Shown: positions 11,065 through 22,156 of the stretch, piece after piece | Layout of the letters: every line of letters begins with the position of its first letter | Position numbering within the stretch: position 1 is the first letter of the stretch | Assembly: GCA_951394405.1 (NCBI GenBank) | Contig: OX596336.1 | Location: 3,100,001-3,164,000, forward strand | Source: Coprinellus micaceus | Taxonomy: Eukaryota; Basidiomycota; Agaricomycetes; Agaricales; Psathyrellaceae | DNA length: 64,000 nucleotides | Reading direction: 5' to 3' | Notes under the pieces: generated by a model | What the model was told of the DNA's origin: nothing | The model's input: only the letters and a program-made list of their open reading frames with translations | The model's database searches: none | Made by a program: the position numbers and the translations under genes

Positions 11065-12223
11065 ATGTTCTCTGGAAGGACACAATCTCGACCGCAACGG
11101 CTTGGACTCGGACTCGTTTGGCTCTTATTGGTCTTACCGGTCTTCTTCTCTACTCCGGGTCTGGCTCACGAGGAGGAGGGGGAAGGTGGCTCAGACTTGA
11201 CTGCCTCGGAAGCGGCGGTTGGGTCGGGGTATAATTCTCTTAACAGCTTGTTTGAGGGGAATCAGAGATTTAGGGATGTCGTGACGACTGCTGCGGCGAG
11301 GAAGAGTGGGCGGGGGAAGAAGAGGGCGACCGCGAGTGTTGTGGAGCAGTTTACTGAGGGCTGTGAGTGCTCTTCATCTTCCGAATGGAGGATCCTAACG
11401 ATATCCGAAGCCCCTTCTTTCATGTTTCTTGGATGTACCGACAATAGGTTGACCCCAGCTTCCATCTTCCAAGCACCCATTGGATCTGTTCTCACCCAGA
11501 ACAACATTGGGAATCAGTATTCAAGCAAGGATACCAGCACGTACGTCCCCTTCATATACCTTGTTCAACCCAAAGCTCAGGTCTATGCTTCCAGCGACGC
11601 AGCCATCACCTACGCCATCGAGGACCTCGGAGTGCAGCACATCATTGTGCTGGGGCACTATGGCTGCAACGCGGCGAAACGAGCCATCACTGGGATGAAG
11701 AAGGAGAGCGCAATCTCCAGGTGGATTCAACCTATTGTGGACTTTTACAAGCGAGTGCGGAGGCACGAAGTAGTCAAGTTTCGCGACTCAAGAAGGCCAC
11801 GGAGAGGGTTGAAGAACGGAATCACCACCCCCCCGGAATCCTCAGATCCTGGGTTCCGTGCATTTGTCGAGGAGAATGCCAAGAACTCCGTCATGGCCCT
11901 CAAGAGCCAGTCTATCCTCCGTAGTGTGCGTCGATCACCTTCCGCCCTCTCGAACCAAAGATCCTAACAAAACTCGCTCGCAGGCATACCAAATCGGCGC
12001 AAAGTCCCAGCCCAAGGAAACCAAGTACGAAGTCTACGTCCACGGCTTTGTATTCGATGAGACGACAGGTGAAGTGACCAACCTGAACGTCTCGTTTGGC
12101 CCTCCTGGAAAGCCCATCCCTCCCGTTCCCTTTACTGCCATCGCCAAAGCCAAGAATTTCCATCGCAAGAAGCCAAAGGTTAACAAAGGGAAGGTTCTTG
12201 AAGCCAAGAAGTACTTATCGTAA
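11065..12223 (+). CDS. Secreted beta-class carbonic anhydrase
   Basis: Catalyses hydration of CO2 to bicarbonate. Three exons, split by introns at 11363-11410 (48 bases) and 11926-11983 (58 bases), give 350 residues. Residues 1-35 form a signal peptide: arginine-rich start, then LGLVWLLLVLPVFF, then a small-residue site before AHEEEG. The zinc site of beta carbonic anhydrases is present: CTDNR (Cys and the Asp/Arg dyad), then GHYGC (His and Cys). VLTQNNIGNQY and AITYAIEDLGVQHIIVLGHYGC are typical. An insert with basic residues (RDSRRPRRG) follows the active-site half. The C-terminal half carries YEVYVHGFVFDETTGEVTNL, the family's closing strands. The signal peptide suggests an extracellular or wall-located enzyme rather than the usual cytosolic or mitochondrial form. 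Confidence 0.88.
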
Positions 12224-12410
12224 TCGTACCTCCTCTGTACTTTACCCTGATCGTGAATGAGGCATTCGAGTTCGAGCTTCGCCCCTAATTTTATTCAGTG
12301 GCCCCTATTTCTACCCCAGGACTCGCTGAGTCATCCAAGCGCTGGGACGGAATCAATTCCACTTCTGACCTTGACCTCCATAATCTGGATACCTTACTCA
12401 CACGTACATC

Positions 12411-13578
12411 ATGCTCAGCGAGAAAGCTAAAGGAAAACAACGCGCCGTAGAGGTCGAACCAGCCTCTGCAGATGCTGGGCCATCTGGCTCAGGCATGAGC
12501 GAGCTCCAGGAGGTCCCGACAACGCGCCAACTCGTCATTCGATTCGCGGAGGGTGCCCCAGATTTGACTGTGTCTGTGGGGAAACAGGACACGGTTCGGG
12601 ATATTAAACGCAACGTAAGTATACATTGGGCCGCTTTCCCCGATCTGGCACGCTATTGAGGACTACCTGCTCTCGCGCCCAGATTCGAGACGTTCGACAA
12701 GAGCTGAAAGACAGGCGAATACGCCTGATACACTTGGGCCGTCTGTTGACCGATGGCACGTTCCTGTACTCGTGGCTCGCTAGCCTAGAGGAAAAGCAGA
12801 AGAGGGCTTCCGCTGCGAATGTCGAAGACGAGGAGGGTAGCAGTAGAGGGGTTGGGCAGAAACCGGGAACTACTTGGATTCATTGCTCAGTTGGCCCGAG
12901 TTTGGAACCTGGTGAGGAGGTGGAGGAGGGAGAGGAGGGAAAGCAGGTGCGCCTATTCTCGCGTCCCAGGCAAGACAACTATATGGTCTGATACAGATGG
13001 TCTAATAGCAGGAGCAACTCCAGCCGTTACGAGGATTCGACCGGTTGTCCGCAGTTGGATTCTCAGAAGACGATATAGCCAACTTCCGACGGCAATTCCA
13101 CAGCCAGTCGTCCGCGAACTACCTCGACGACCACTTTGACACGGAAGAAGACTGTCCGTTTTCCTCCTCGCTCCCACAATTGCTCCATACTGACGCCTTA
13201 CAACCCTCTTGTAGACGACGAACACGCCCGTGCACTGGAAGAACAGTGGATCGACTCCATCGACAATGCCGGCTCCGCGTCACTATCTCAATCCGCAAGC
13301 TCCTCAAATTCGACAATCCTCCAAGGCATAACGATGGGATTTTTCTTCCCGCTAATACCGTTTTACTTTATGCGCTCCCAGAAGCCAGCGGTATTTTGGG
13401 AGGACGGGACGGAGGCGGAACCAGTGCCTAACGTCATATTCTCGTGAGTTCAGAGTCACTTCATCGTCTTGGGGCGAGACTAAACTTGCGCAGACGACGT
13501 ATGCAGATGGGCCTTGTTGTAGGGTTCTTGGTTAACCTGATGTTCGGGTTGTGGAGGTATTTGTTGGATGGATCATAG
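12411..13578 (+). CDS. DSC3: Dsc E3 ubiquitin ligase complex subunit 3
   Basis: Member of the Golgi/endosome Dsc ubiquitin ligase, which in fission yeast is required for SREBP cleavage and also degrades membrane proteins. Five exons (12411-12614, 12683-12946, 13012-13153, 13215-13443, 13494-13578) give 307 residues in one frame. An N-terminal ubiquitin-like domain (LVIRFAEGAPDLTVSVGKQD, VRQELKDRRIRLIHLGRLL) is followed by an acidic linker. Next is the conserved GFDRLSAVGFSEDDIANFRRQFHSQ (DUF2407 C-terminal domain), then DEHARALEEQWID. Two membrane spans close the protein: ILQGITMGFFFPLIPFYFM and MGLVVGFLVNLMFGLWRYLL. This is the usual Dsc3 order. No other Dsc subunit or SREBP gene lies in the window. 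Confidence 0.88.
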
Positions 13579-13633
13579 GTTAGTCGACTGTCGGCATGAC
13601 TACGATGCCAATCGATGCTTTATTTCGACCGCC

Positions 13634-14662
13634 CTACTGACGTTCGAGCCACAATACGAGGGAGAAGGGCACCCCGGTGTCTGGGCCCCAGTGGAAGTGA
13701 CTATCGGCACTCTCGACAATTTCGATCCTCTCTCCCACGCGCCCTTCCTTCGTGATAGGAGGGGCAACCTGCCCGGGAAGGTAGCCTTCCGGGAGGGCGA
13801 GATAAATTTCAGCGCAAGCCAACCCGGGGTTCCTTCGCGCCGCTTCACGGAAGTGAGTGACCTCTCCGGCGAGCCCGCAATCACAAGTGCACCGCCAGGG
13901 TCGACTTTCCCATCCTTTGTAATCTACCTCCAACTTTCGCAAGGACCTTGCGCACAGCGTGGATAAGGAAGTGCACGCCAGGCGAAGGTCATGGGTCCTG
14001 AAAGACAGGGTAGTGAGGCGTATGAGGGGCGCGAGATTGACGCCGGTATCTGAAAGGCGTAGCAGTTCGTCATTCCACCGTTGGGTACCCGAAGACGAGT
14101 TACTCTTACCTTGACCATTGGGAGTGATGGCTTCCTTTCGACGGCCCTCGCTGTGCTCGACGCTCAGGGAGAGATGTCTCAACGTTCGGGCTTGAGACGC
14201 TAGGAATGCATTGAGATATGTCAAAGGGCCCCATCCCCGATGCACTCTGCACCGGATGCAGAGGTCCAATTTCTCCAGAGAAATGGAAGGAAAGCTTTGG
14301 AGCCATCGAAACATGTCCTCGGGTCGAATAAGCCTGAGGCACAGTGGAGTGGTGCTACGCACCCTCCAGCCGCCCTAGTCAGCTTAGTCAGCATCGCGTA
14401 GCTCATGTAGACGCGCCCGCGTCGTAGACACAACCATCATCATCCTGCTAGGTGCATCCACGAGCCCCGCGCCCTAGGCGACCGTCCAAGAGTGGGATTC
14501 GAACCCGTATTATTTCCTCGTCGAAGAGGTGGTGGCGCGCACATGTGACCCATATCTCTGGACTAGGGCGCTAGACCGCAATGACTGACCGTCAGAGCGG
14601 AGATGGTCCAGGATGACTTCGAGGACCTCCAAAGGAAGGTGCGTAGGTCCGAAATGTGACAT
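13634..14662 (-). pseudogene. F-box protein with a broken frame
   Basis: An F-box begins at 14662 with MSHFGPTHLPLEVLEVILDH and runs to LRSSALV. The expected continuation (WVTCARHHLFDEEIIRVRI) is present but in another frame, one base out, with the break near 14550-14562 and no room for an intron. That frame soon meets a stop. Farther on, an open frame (13634-14362) holds leucine-rich text such as FRWLQSFPSISLEKLDLCIR, ARTLRHLSLS and APLIRLTTLSFRTHDLRLA, as in the C-terminal part of fungal F-box proteins. Part of it, between about 14110 and 14040, may be an intron. F-box proteins recruit substrates to SCF ubiquitin ligases and are numerous and often decayed in mushrooms. I call it a pseudogene, but a one-base assembly error would look the same. 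Confidence 0.55.
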
Positions 14663-15211
14663 AGTGATGGCGAGGTTATGGGGGTTGGTGCGTAAGAGCA
14701 AAAGAAAATTCCCCTAAATATACTGTCAAGAGGCACTCGTGTGTCTTGCCATTATTTCCTCGACCGTTGGACGAGTAGGTCCCGCCTGGGTGGGCGCCAA
14801 GTGGGCGGCGCATCTCTCGGCAGGGCATGAGTTTACAAGATGTGACTGCATCTTCATCAGCGTCCATCTGAAACTGTCTACTAAATTCAAATATGTCCTG
14901 AGGGCGATGCTCAAAGCGACGTGTACGTGCCCACCTGCACCCACAGCCATGTTAGGTGGGCTTCCGGGCGCCCCGGAGCATGGGCGCTTAAATTTTGATG
15001 GGAAGGCAGGCGACTGGTAGGAGCTTCTCAGTTCCGATTGAACGTAACATTCTGTGGGAAGCATGATCCTCTTGGTCCGTCGGAATAAAGTGTGCCAAAT
15101 ATACAGTAAAATTACAGCATACGAAATACAGGTACTCCGAGTCAGTCGGGAGCCAGTCATGCTATATTCAGTGCTCCAGTAAGAAAGGAAAGGGTGCCAA
15201 ACAGGTTTGAA
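14663..15211. other. Intergenic stretch
   Basis: Lies between the F-box gene and the 3' end of the EgtB-like gene. No convincing frame, RNA or repeat is seen. Confidence 0.5.
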
Positions 15212-17266
15212 TCAAGCAGTATCGATGTCATAAACTACCCTAGCCCCGACCCAAGGGTAAGGGTAGTTGCGTTGATAGAAGTTCCTCACAGTCTTCCTCG
15301 TCAGACGAGGGATCGTCGCATATGATGCCCCAAGCACGACGTGGTGCTTAGTGTCGAAGAAGTCGGTCGAGTACCCAGTGAACAGGCTCGTGGGGACCAA
15401 GCCGTCGTGAGTGTCGAACTGCGTCGAAGTCCATTCCCACACGCCGCCATTGGAACCTTTGCCGTCACATGACTCCATCCCTGTATTGGAAGGGACGGGA
15501 TGCCAATTTCTGAAGGCAACATTCGCACCGCCTTCGTGGCCAACGTCGTATGTGTCTAGGAAGAGGCGAAGCTCGGGTTCAGTTGGCAGTCTTCCGCCCT
15601 TGGACTTAGCGTATGCGTTGAGCTCATCGTATGAGGCCAGCACCGGCCAGTCCCTCGCGATGTCCATCGAGATGGGACCATATAGGGTTCGGACCTGGTT
15701 GACATTTCAGTGGAAACTCGTGTCAGTAAGGGCGAGTGGTATTTACCTTCAACTCCCCACGCTCCTCCACCCAACTCTTCGGAACCGGGGCCTCATACAC
15801 ACCCACGATGTGCTTCATATATTCCCCATTTGTGATTGGCCTCCACTCAGCCTTGAACGAACCAACCTCGATGATTCTGGAGGGACTTTCGTTATCCCAC
15901 CCATACGTCCTGTTGACGACATCCTCGATCGAGTTCAGAGCAGGGTCGGCATCGTCTGCCTCAGAGTCGTCGTGGCCCATAATAAGCTTGGCGGGACCAA
16001 GGGTAGGAAGGGGCATGGTGGGGGAAGGGAGGTACTGCCATTGCTGTACTAGAGTGGACCACTCGGGGGTTTGAAACCCTGGAGGAGGGAGCGTACCGGT
16101 GCCCGCTCGCTGAATGAGCATGTAGAGGAGAGTCTGGGGAAAACAAGATGAGCGAGGCGGACGAAAGGGCTGGAGAGCAAACGGACCTCGATGTGGAAGC
16201 CTTCGTGCTCGAGTGTCATGACGAGGGTGCGTGCAAGATTCCGGGTGAGGGTACGTTTTCCGGATTCGATGTCGGCGTAGAGGCCGCTCAGGCGCTGGCG
16301 GACTCGGGCCCGGAAAGCTAGGATGGAGGTTAGGGTAGGCCAGTCTTCGTCCTTGTCAGGCACATCGGAATGGTTCTGCACGAGGGAGCAATGGTGAGCT
16401 TGTAGTGGAGATACTTGAACAGACGGCGAGGCTTACATGACAGTGAGTAGGGTCATCGACATGCGGGTCAATCCCTCGCTCGAAAATGTTCCAGAAGTAA
16501 GCCGGCTCAGATGGACTCCCTCCGACGGACTTCGACAGTAGCATATCGAGGAATGTCGGGATGTGCCCAATATAGAAGAGACACTTGTGCCTCAGGTCAA
16601 TGGGCTTCTGGTGCAACATATCTTCAGGGATCATTCGAAGAGTGACGAGGTCCCATGCCTTCCACAGGTTGCGCCACTCGTCGAGAGTCGGGATATTGCC
16701 CCGGCAAATCGAGGAAGATTGAGTGCCAGGGGAGAACGGTCGATGCGTGGAGAGTGGGGGGAAGGTGAAGGAAGGTTCCTCCAGGACATAGAGTATCTGT
16801 GAGGCGGTGAGGTGGACGGCGAGGGTAGGGCGAAGACCAGCGGTCGCAATGATGTTCAGGTGGGCTGCGTTCTCTCTCGCCGTCGAGTTGTATGGATTCA
16901 GCTAGAAGTAGGGGAGTCAGGCCAACGGAGCGTCGCAGCGGTTTAGAGACTAACCCAATCGAACGCAGGACTGAAATGCGAGGATGTGTGATAGGCGACC
17001 CCGTCATGGCTTGCGGAGGACCGTGTATCGTCCGTTGTCAACCTTACTGAGTTGCTGACTTCGAGCACCAGGCCCATCGGTTCTATTCCGCCATGCTTGC
17101 GGAATAGAGACCCAAGTCGACCGGACTCAAGGCTGCGGCTTTCAAGTAACACGAATGTCGCAGGGAGCAGCGGGGTCTGGAGAAAAGAGGAGACGTCCGA
17201 CAGCGGTGTCGACGAGCCTGAAGGTACAGGACTCGGGCAGGGGCTGGATGAAGAAGAGCTTGACAT
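15212..17266 (-). CDS. EgtB-like protein (DinB plus sulfatase-modifying-factor domain)
   Basis: Several exons on the minus strand. The start is the ATG at 17266 (MSSSSSSSPCPSP), which is tentative. The middle is a DinB-like domain: LNPYNSTARENAAHL, IPTLDEWRNLWKAWD, LRHKCLFYIGHIPTFLD, DPTHCHNHSDVP and LEHEGFHIETLLYMLIQ. Its H..HxE pattern fits the iron site of EgtB. The C-terminal part is a formylglycine-generating-enzyme fold: RPITNGEYMKHI, GRLPTEPELRLFLDTYD, NVAFRNWHPVPSNTG, GGVWEWTSTQFD and VLGASYAT, ending YPWVGARVVYDID. Bacterial EgtB and fungal Egt1 use this pair to join cysteine derivatives to hercynine in ergothioneine synthesis. Fungal Egt1 also carries an N-terminal EgtD methyltransferase, which I do not see here or in the 1.4 kb upstream. 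It may be a paralogue with another substrate. Confidence 0.8.
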
Positions 17267-18682
17267 AGTCGAGAATCGATTGAGGGAGAGGAGTGCGGTG
17301 GAATGAATCCTTTGGTGGTTGGATGGAAAAAATGGGTACAATTCGAGGCAGAAGATATGGGGCTTGATAACTGACTGAATACGTACAGTGCGCAAGGGCG
17401 GCACGAACCAAATTCTACCTATTCCAGCGCCACCGCCAGGACCCCAAAACTATGTTACTTCCAGACTTCCAAAACTGCCTTGGGCCATGCCTTTGGGGAG
17501 ACCAATCGGGAGTCTGGGAGTCATTCCACCACAACGTGCGAGTGTCCGATTGGCCAAAATGTGCAGGGTCGATAGCGTTGGCGGGAATCTTGGAGCGAGT
17601 ATCTACATTGGATTGCCGGATTCCTGATGGTCCAGTGGTGAAATGAACTAGAGTGCGTTCCTGTGACTTTGAGGAGCTTATCCGAAGTTCAAGAAGGGGA
17701 TAAACTCGACTCGTGTGCGCCATGCAGGGACCACTGACGCCAAGAAACATGGACTTAATTCCCAGAGTCGTACGATATCGGGTGGATTGGTCCGGACACC
17801 AGCGGAAGACGAGAGGACCCCGTAGACGGCGACCAGCAGAAAAGATAAGGCTTGAGAACGGGGTGCCGGTTGGAACGGCTTCACGTGGAGTGCGTGCCCT
17901 GGCAGTCTCTAGACGAGCACCATGGCATTGGGTCGTCGGGAAAGCTGAGGCGAAGAGTAGCAAAAGAGAGGCGAATATCGATAATAATTTGGAGGACTGG
18001 CGGGGCCCATAGATCGTTCCCAAGTTGCTTTGATCCACCTTAGGCATATCAAATATGACTATCCTGCATGATAGGGGTCATTCGTGGTTGGGATAGACGG
18101 GAGAAACTGGGGAAACGACGAGGAGAGGGTCAGACAAGGAGATGGGAAGTAGGAACGCGATTTCAAATGGCTCGACGCGGTATATGAGTCTCGTCTTCAA
18201 ACTCAGCCATTGCGTGCTCGAGACATGGGATGGCGTGCTCGGTGCACGTGATCAACAGAGCCACTTAAGCGCCCGATGATATGTCAGATACAGATACTGG
18301 TCAGATATGACCACCAAGCTTCGACCGTCGTTAGCGCACCGCAGAGACACCTTTGAGGCTCGGAATAATGATATTATCGTGCGTATTACTACGATGTATG
18401 TAATGCTGCTCATCAAGGGGGGTAACATATGGTATGGTACAACGAATGCGTGAAAAGGAGCGGACATGTACCAAGTCGAAATGACAGAGCATAAGATATG
18501 AGTGATGGAAAAGTCTAGGAGGCGAAAGGTACGTGGGATGAATCCGACCAGCAGAAAAGACAAACGCAATGTGTGGACGTGGGCAAATCGAACGGAGTCG
18601 AAACAAAAAGTTAACCATAAAAAACTGACAACCATAAATGACACCCATCCCCGGCAAACCAAAAGGGTTAGTGCACTCAAGC
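17267..18682. other. Region between EgtB-like gene and SPA2, with one doubtful frame
   Basis: Apart from the doubtful 210-codon frame listed separately (17415-18047), I see no supported gene. The left end must hold the EgtB-like promoter and the right end the SPA2 3' untranslated region. Confidence 0.4.
17415..18047 (-). CDS. Doubtful frame with signal-peptide-like start
   Basis: An uninterrupted 210-codon frame starts MPKVDQSNLGTIYGPRQSSK, followed by LLSIFASLLLLFASAF, which looks like a signal peptide ending near TTQCHG. The rest has no motif I recognise and is rich in Arg, Ser and Trp, ending SWRWRWNR. It lies upstream of the EgtB-like gene on the same strand and could be chance. Low confidence. 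Confidence 0.2.
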   Translation of the reverse strand: MPKVDQSNLGTIYGPRQSSKLLSIFASLLLLFASAFPTTQCHGARLETARARTPREAVPTGTPFSSLIFSAGRRLRGPLVFRWCPDQSTRYRTTLGIKSMFLGVSGPCMAHTSRVYPLLELRISSSKSQERTLVHFTTGPSGIRQSNVDTRSKIPANAIDPAHFGQSDTRTLWWNDSQTPDWSPQRHGPRQFWKSGSNIVLGSWRWRWNR

Positions 18683-21600
18683 CTAACCCAACTTCATGAG
18701 CCCCTTCATCGCATTGGCAATGGCGAAGCTCGACTTCGCCATTATCTGCCGCGACTCTTTCGTCAGCTCCGCGTTCTGGACTTCGCTTAACCTGTTGGCG
18801 TGGTCGCTGAGCTCTCCCAAGATTTCTTGACCTTGCTTCACCGATGTCGGTGGCAGGTTATCGCTGCAGACTGCGACAATGCTTGAAACAATGGTGATAA
18901 TCTGCGTCAGGTTCTCGTTCAGACTTGGTGGGGGGTTGGGACTTCGAACGCCGGAAAGCACGCTCTGAATGGCGTAGACGATGGCTTCTGTTTGAGCTTC
19001 CAGGTATGGCTGCAGCGAATTGGTCAGTACACCATCGTTGTGTCTAATCGGCGATGACGCTTACCTTCAGCTCCGCCCAAGCATCCTCACCCTCGGGTGG
19101 AGAGGAGTCGTCACTGAGCGCACCACCAATGTTGGGCCGACGATCGAAGATGGGCGGAGGGGAGTTCGTCTGTTCGCTACTCGAGTTCTGCGACGGGGGC
19201 CGCCGGCGTTGATCGATGAAAGTCCTTGTCGGGGGCGACGACGGGGACTCGACAAAGCGATTGCGCAGTGACGAGGTCGTAGAGCCCTGACTAGACTTGC
19301 GCTGGTGGCCTGATAACGAGCTGCCGTCGAGAGAGCGAGGGGACATGTAGCCATTCGCACTGTTTGCCGACGGAGGAGAGGCGTTGTAAGGGAACTGGTC
19401 CTGTTCCGCCTTTGTAGCCTTGCGGAGGCATACGGTCTTGCCAAGCTCGGTGATGGACGCGGAAACATGAGAAGCAGCGGCGTCGAGCAAGCTGACTGGA
19501 GAAAGGCCTGAACTGGTGGCGTGGGTCCTGGTGGCGGCGACGAGGTTGCTCAAGGTCACTTCTGCGCGATCTCGCAACTGGCGAAGAGCCTCGGGGTCGA
19601 CCTCGTTCTGATTCCGTTGTGGCCGGCGTTCAAAGGCCCGTACATCGTCCAAGATGTTCGTCACGGCATTTACAACGGTCTTCATAGGTGTAAGTACCCG
19701 AGTTGGGGCGTTGGAACGGCCAGCTGTAAGAAGGCTATCGATGGCAGATAGGAAGGCCGTAATGTGGATATCGAGAATCCCACCGTCCGGTGACATAGGG
19801 AGGAGATCATCGGACTTCTCAAACTTGGGAGTAGGAAGGAATATCTGTGAAGTGGCTATTACACGGGGTAATCATCAGCGCTCGGCATCAAGAAGGCACA
19901 ACGGATCGCCATTTACCTTTAACACTTCGAAGCTCGGTCTTCGCTTGCTCATACTTCCGTTTATAGTCCTTGAGCTGCATATCGAGGTCCCGGATCACTG
20001 CAAGATCGGAGTCCTTTGCCGTCATGAGCTCATCGTTCCGGCGGTTAAGGTTATCCAATTCGTGGAGGAGGCCTTCCATGTCCGTGCGGAGTTGCTCGAC
20101 GAGGTCCTTGTCGGCCTGGGATGCGTGTTAGAGACACCGTGAGGAGAATACCGAACATAAACTCTTACCTCGCCTCCTTGGTGCACTTCCCGTTCGCCTT
20201 CCAATTTATCGATCCTGTCCCGAAGGATCTGGATTTCCTCCTCATCGTCTTTGATTCGGCGTGTCTCCCTGTCCCTGTCCCTTCGCCTATCCTCGTTAAT
20301 CTCGTCCAACTCTCGCTGAAGCGTGAGAACCGAGGTGTCCTTCTCAACGGTCGCCTAGAGCGAGGTCAGTGGGAGGCATAAAGGAAAACGAAGAATGGCG
20401 TACACGACGAGCTGCATCCAAATCCTCTTCGAGCTGCAGAGCGCGAGACTCTGCTTCCTTGTATTTGGAAGCCGTGTTCGCAGAATCGTCGACCTGTCGC
20501 TGCAATTCAGTGATCTTGTTTTGCATAGTGGCGATCTTGAACTCGTAGTCCCGCCTGATCTTCTCCTGCTCGTCAGCCACACTAGCACGACTGGCCATTC
20601 GTCCAGGTGCAGAACCCCCTAATGACCGATCCGATGCCACTGAGGAGCGACCGTACTTGTCGTAAAAGTCATCCCCGCTCTTGTTTCCAGCAGCTGTTGC
20701 ATCGTTTTCATCTTCATCCTGCACATCCCTCAGCCGACTACTCAATCCTGCCAGGCCGCCTGCTGGCGGGCTTCGAGGGCTTAGAGCTCCATATTCACTG
20801 GCGCTGTCGTCCCCCGTGTTGAACTCCCGAAGACCCTCCGCACTGGGAGTATCGATGGTAGCCCCACTCTCCCGCTGTTCCCGTCCGTACGGAACTTCGA
20901 TGTACTCTTCTTCGATCGTACTCTTGTTCGGGATGATCATGCCACTACCAGCGGTCGTGCTCTGCGTAGGCGGACCGGTCGTCGTGCTTTCGCTGTGATT
21001 GCTGATACTCGCTGTGGCGCTCGGACGCCTCGTGAAATCGCCCCTTTCCCGTTCACGGTCTTCGGATCTCCTCGTCGTGTCCTGCGATGGCTTCCTCCGC
21101 GAGCCACCACCAGACATGTAGCTTTCTTCGCCAGATCGAGATCCAGGGTACTCTTCCTGTCGCCGATAGCTGTCCTCGCTCCGCCGTGGACCAACGGGAG
21201 CCTGAATATCCTCGCTGGGCCGCCTCCGATCCGATTGTGAAGTTTGCCTCCCCACTCCACTGCCCGCTGGTCCTGGGTATCCACCATCACCGCCCCGGTC
21301 AGCCGACATTCTGCCCGACGTACGGGAGTTGAGTGCTGAACGTGATTGAGAATTGGGGAAATCGGGTGCGGGGTAGTCATCGTAGCTCGCGCCAGCTGAT
21401 GTTCGACCAGAGGGCTGTACGGAGATCAGTCCACGAGAATCATCAACAACGAGAACGTAACGCACATCCTCCTTGAACTCCGGGTAACGGCGGGCCAGCT
21501 CAAAGTACACATCGCTGGAGAGGTCCTCGAAGCGAGACGTGGGCAGGGTTGCGAGCTTCTGCCGAGCCTGATTTCGCTTTGGATGGAAGTCTTCTCGCAC

Positions 21601-22055
21601 AGGGAGGAAGGGGATGACTGTGGCCGCAAATGGTCAGCCAGGCCACAGTGGGCGGATACACACAAACGCGCCTTCTTTCTCATTCTTCCTCCGAATCAGC
21701 TCATCGTATACATCCGTCGAGAGTTCGTGGAACTGCTGGATGGTGAGCCGGGTGAGCTTCTGCCTTGCGGTGGAGCGTGAATTGGGCTGAGCTGGACGTC
21801 GGGAATGAATGGGTGGACGTCGTCGGAGAGAAGGTGGGACTCACATCTGGCGAGGTAGGCTGCGAGATACTGGCCAAGCTCGGCAAAGTGGGCCTTGGAG
21901 ATGAGACGGTAATCAATGGCAGGGACGGGGGCTGGCTTGTCGCGTGTGCTTGTGCGATAGGAGGTGTTCTGGTAGGAGGAGATGCCGGAGAAGGAGGTGG
22001 GCGTTGGCGAGGGGGCCCTGGATGGCTGGCGCTTCATGGCCACGTCGGAGAACAA
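18683..22055 (-). CDS. SPA2: Spa2-type polarisome scaffold
   Basis: Scaffold of the polarisome at sites of polarised growth such as hyphal tips; in yeast it brings together formin activators and MAP kinase kinases. The N-terminus starts MFSDVAMKRQPSRAPSP (a second Met lies six codons in). Two Spa2-homology (GIT SHD) repeats follow: KLTRLTIQQFHELSTDVYDE and KLATLPTSRFEDLSSDVYFE. Then comes a long disordered region rich in Ser, Arg and Pro. Next is a coiled coil, DEQEKIRRDYEFKIATMQNK through ELQRQVDD, LDEINEDRRRDRDRETRR and MEGLLHELDNLNRRNDEL. The C-terminal conserved domain contains GILDIHITAFLSAIDSLL, TPMKTVVNAVTNILDDVRAF and SSFAIANAMKGLMKLG. Several short introns interrupt it. The gene ends near the 3' end of no other gene; its start lies about 100 bases from the stop of the upstream reductase gene. 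Confidence 0.87.
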
Positions 22056-22156
22056 GAACAGGACCTCAGCTCATTTGGCGGTCCAAACCCAATCTCAATT
22101 AGGCACGCTGCATCCGCATTCCACTGCCACAAACACACTAATACAACACGTGCTAT

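Noticed and set aside
14480..14600. tRNA-like sequence with a perfect B-box (GGTTCGAATCC) and an A-box-like GCGGTCTAGCGCC on the minus strand
   Set aside because: Acceptor arms do not pair and no sensible anticodon loop forms. The same bases encode conserved F-box text (ARHHLFDEEIIRVRIPLLDGR), which explains the match.
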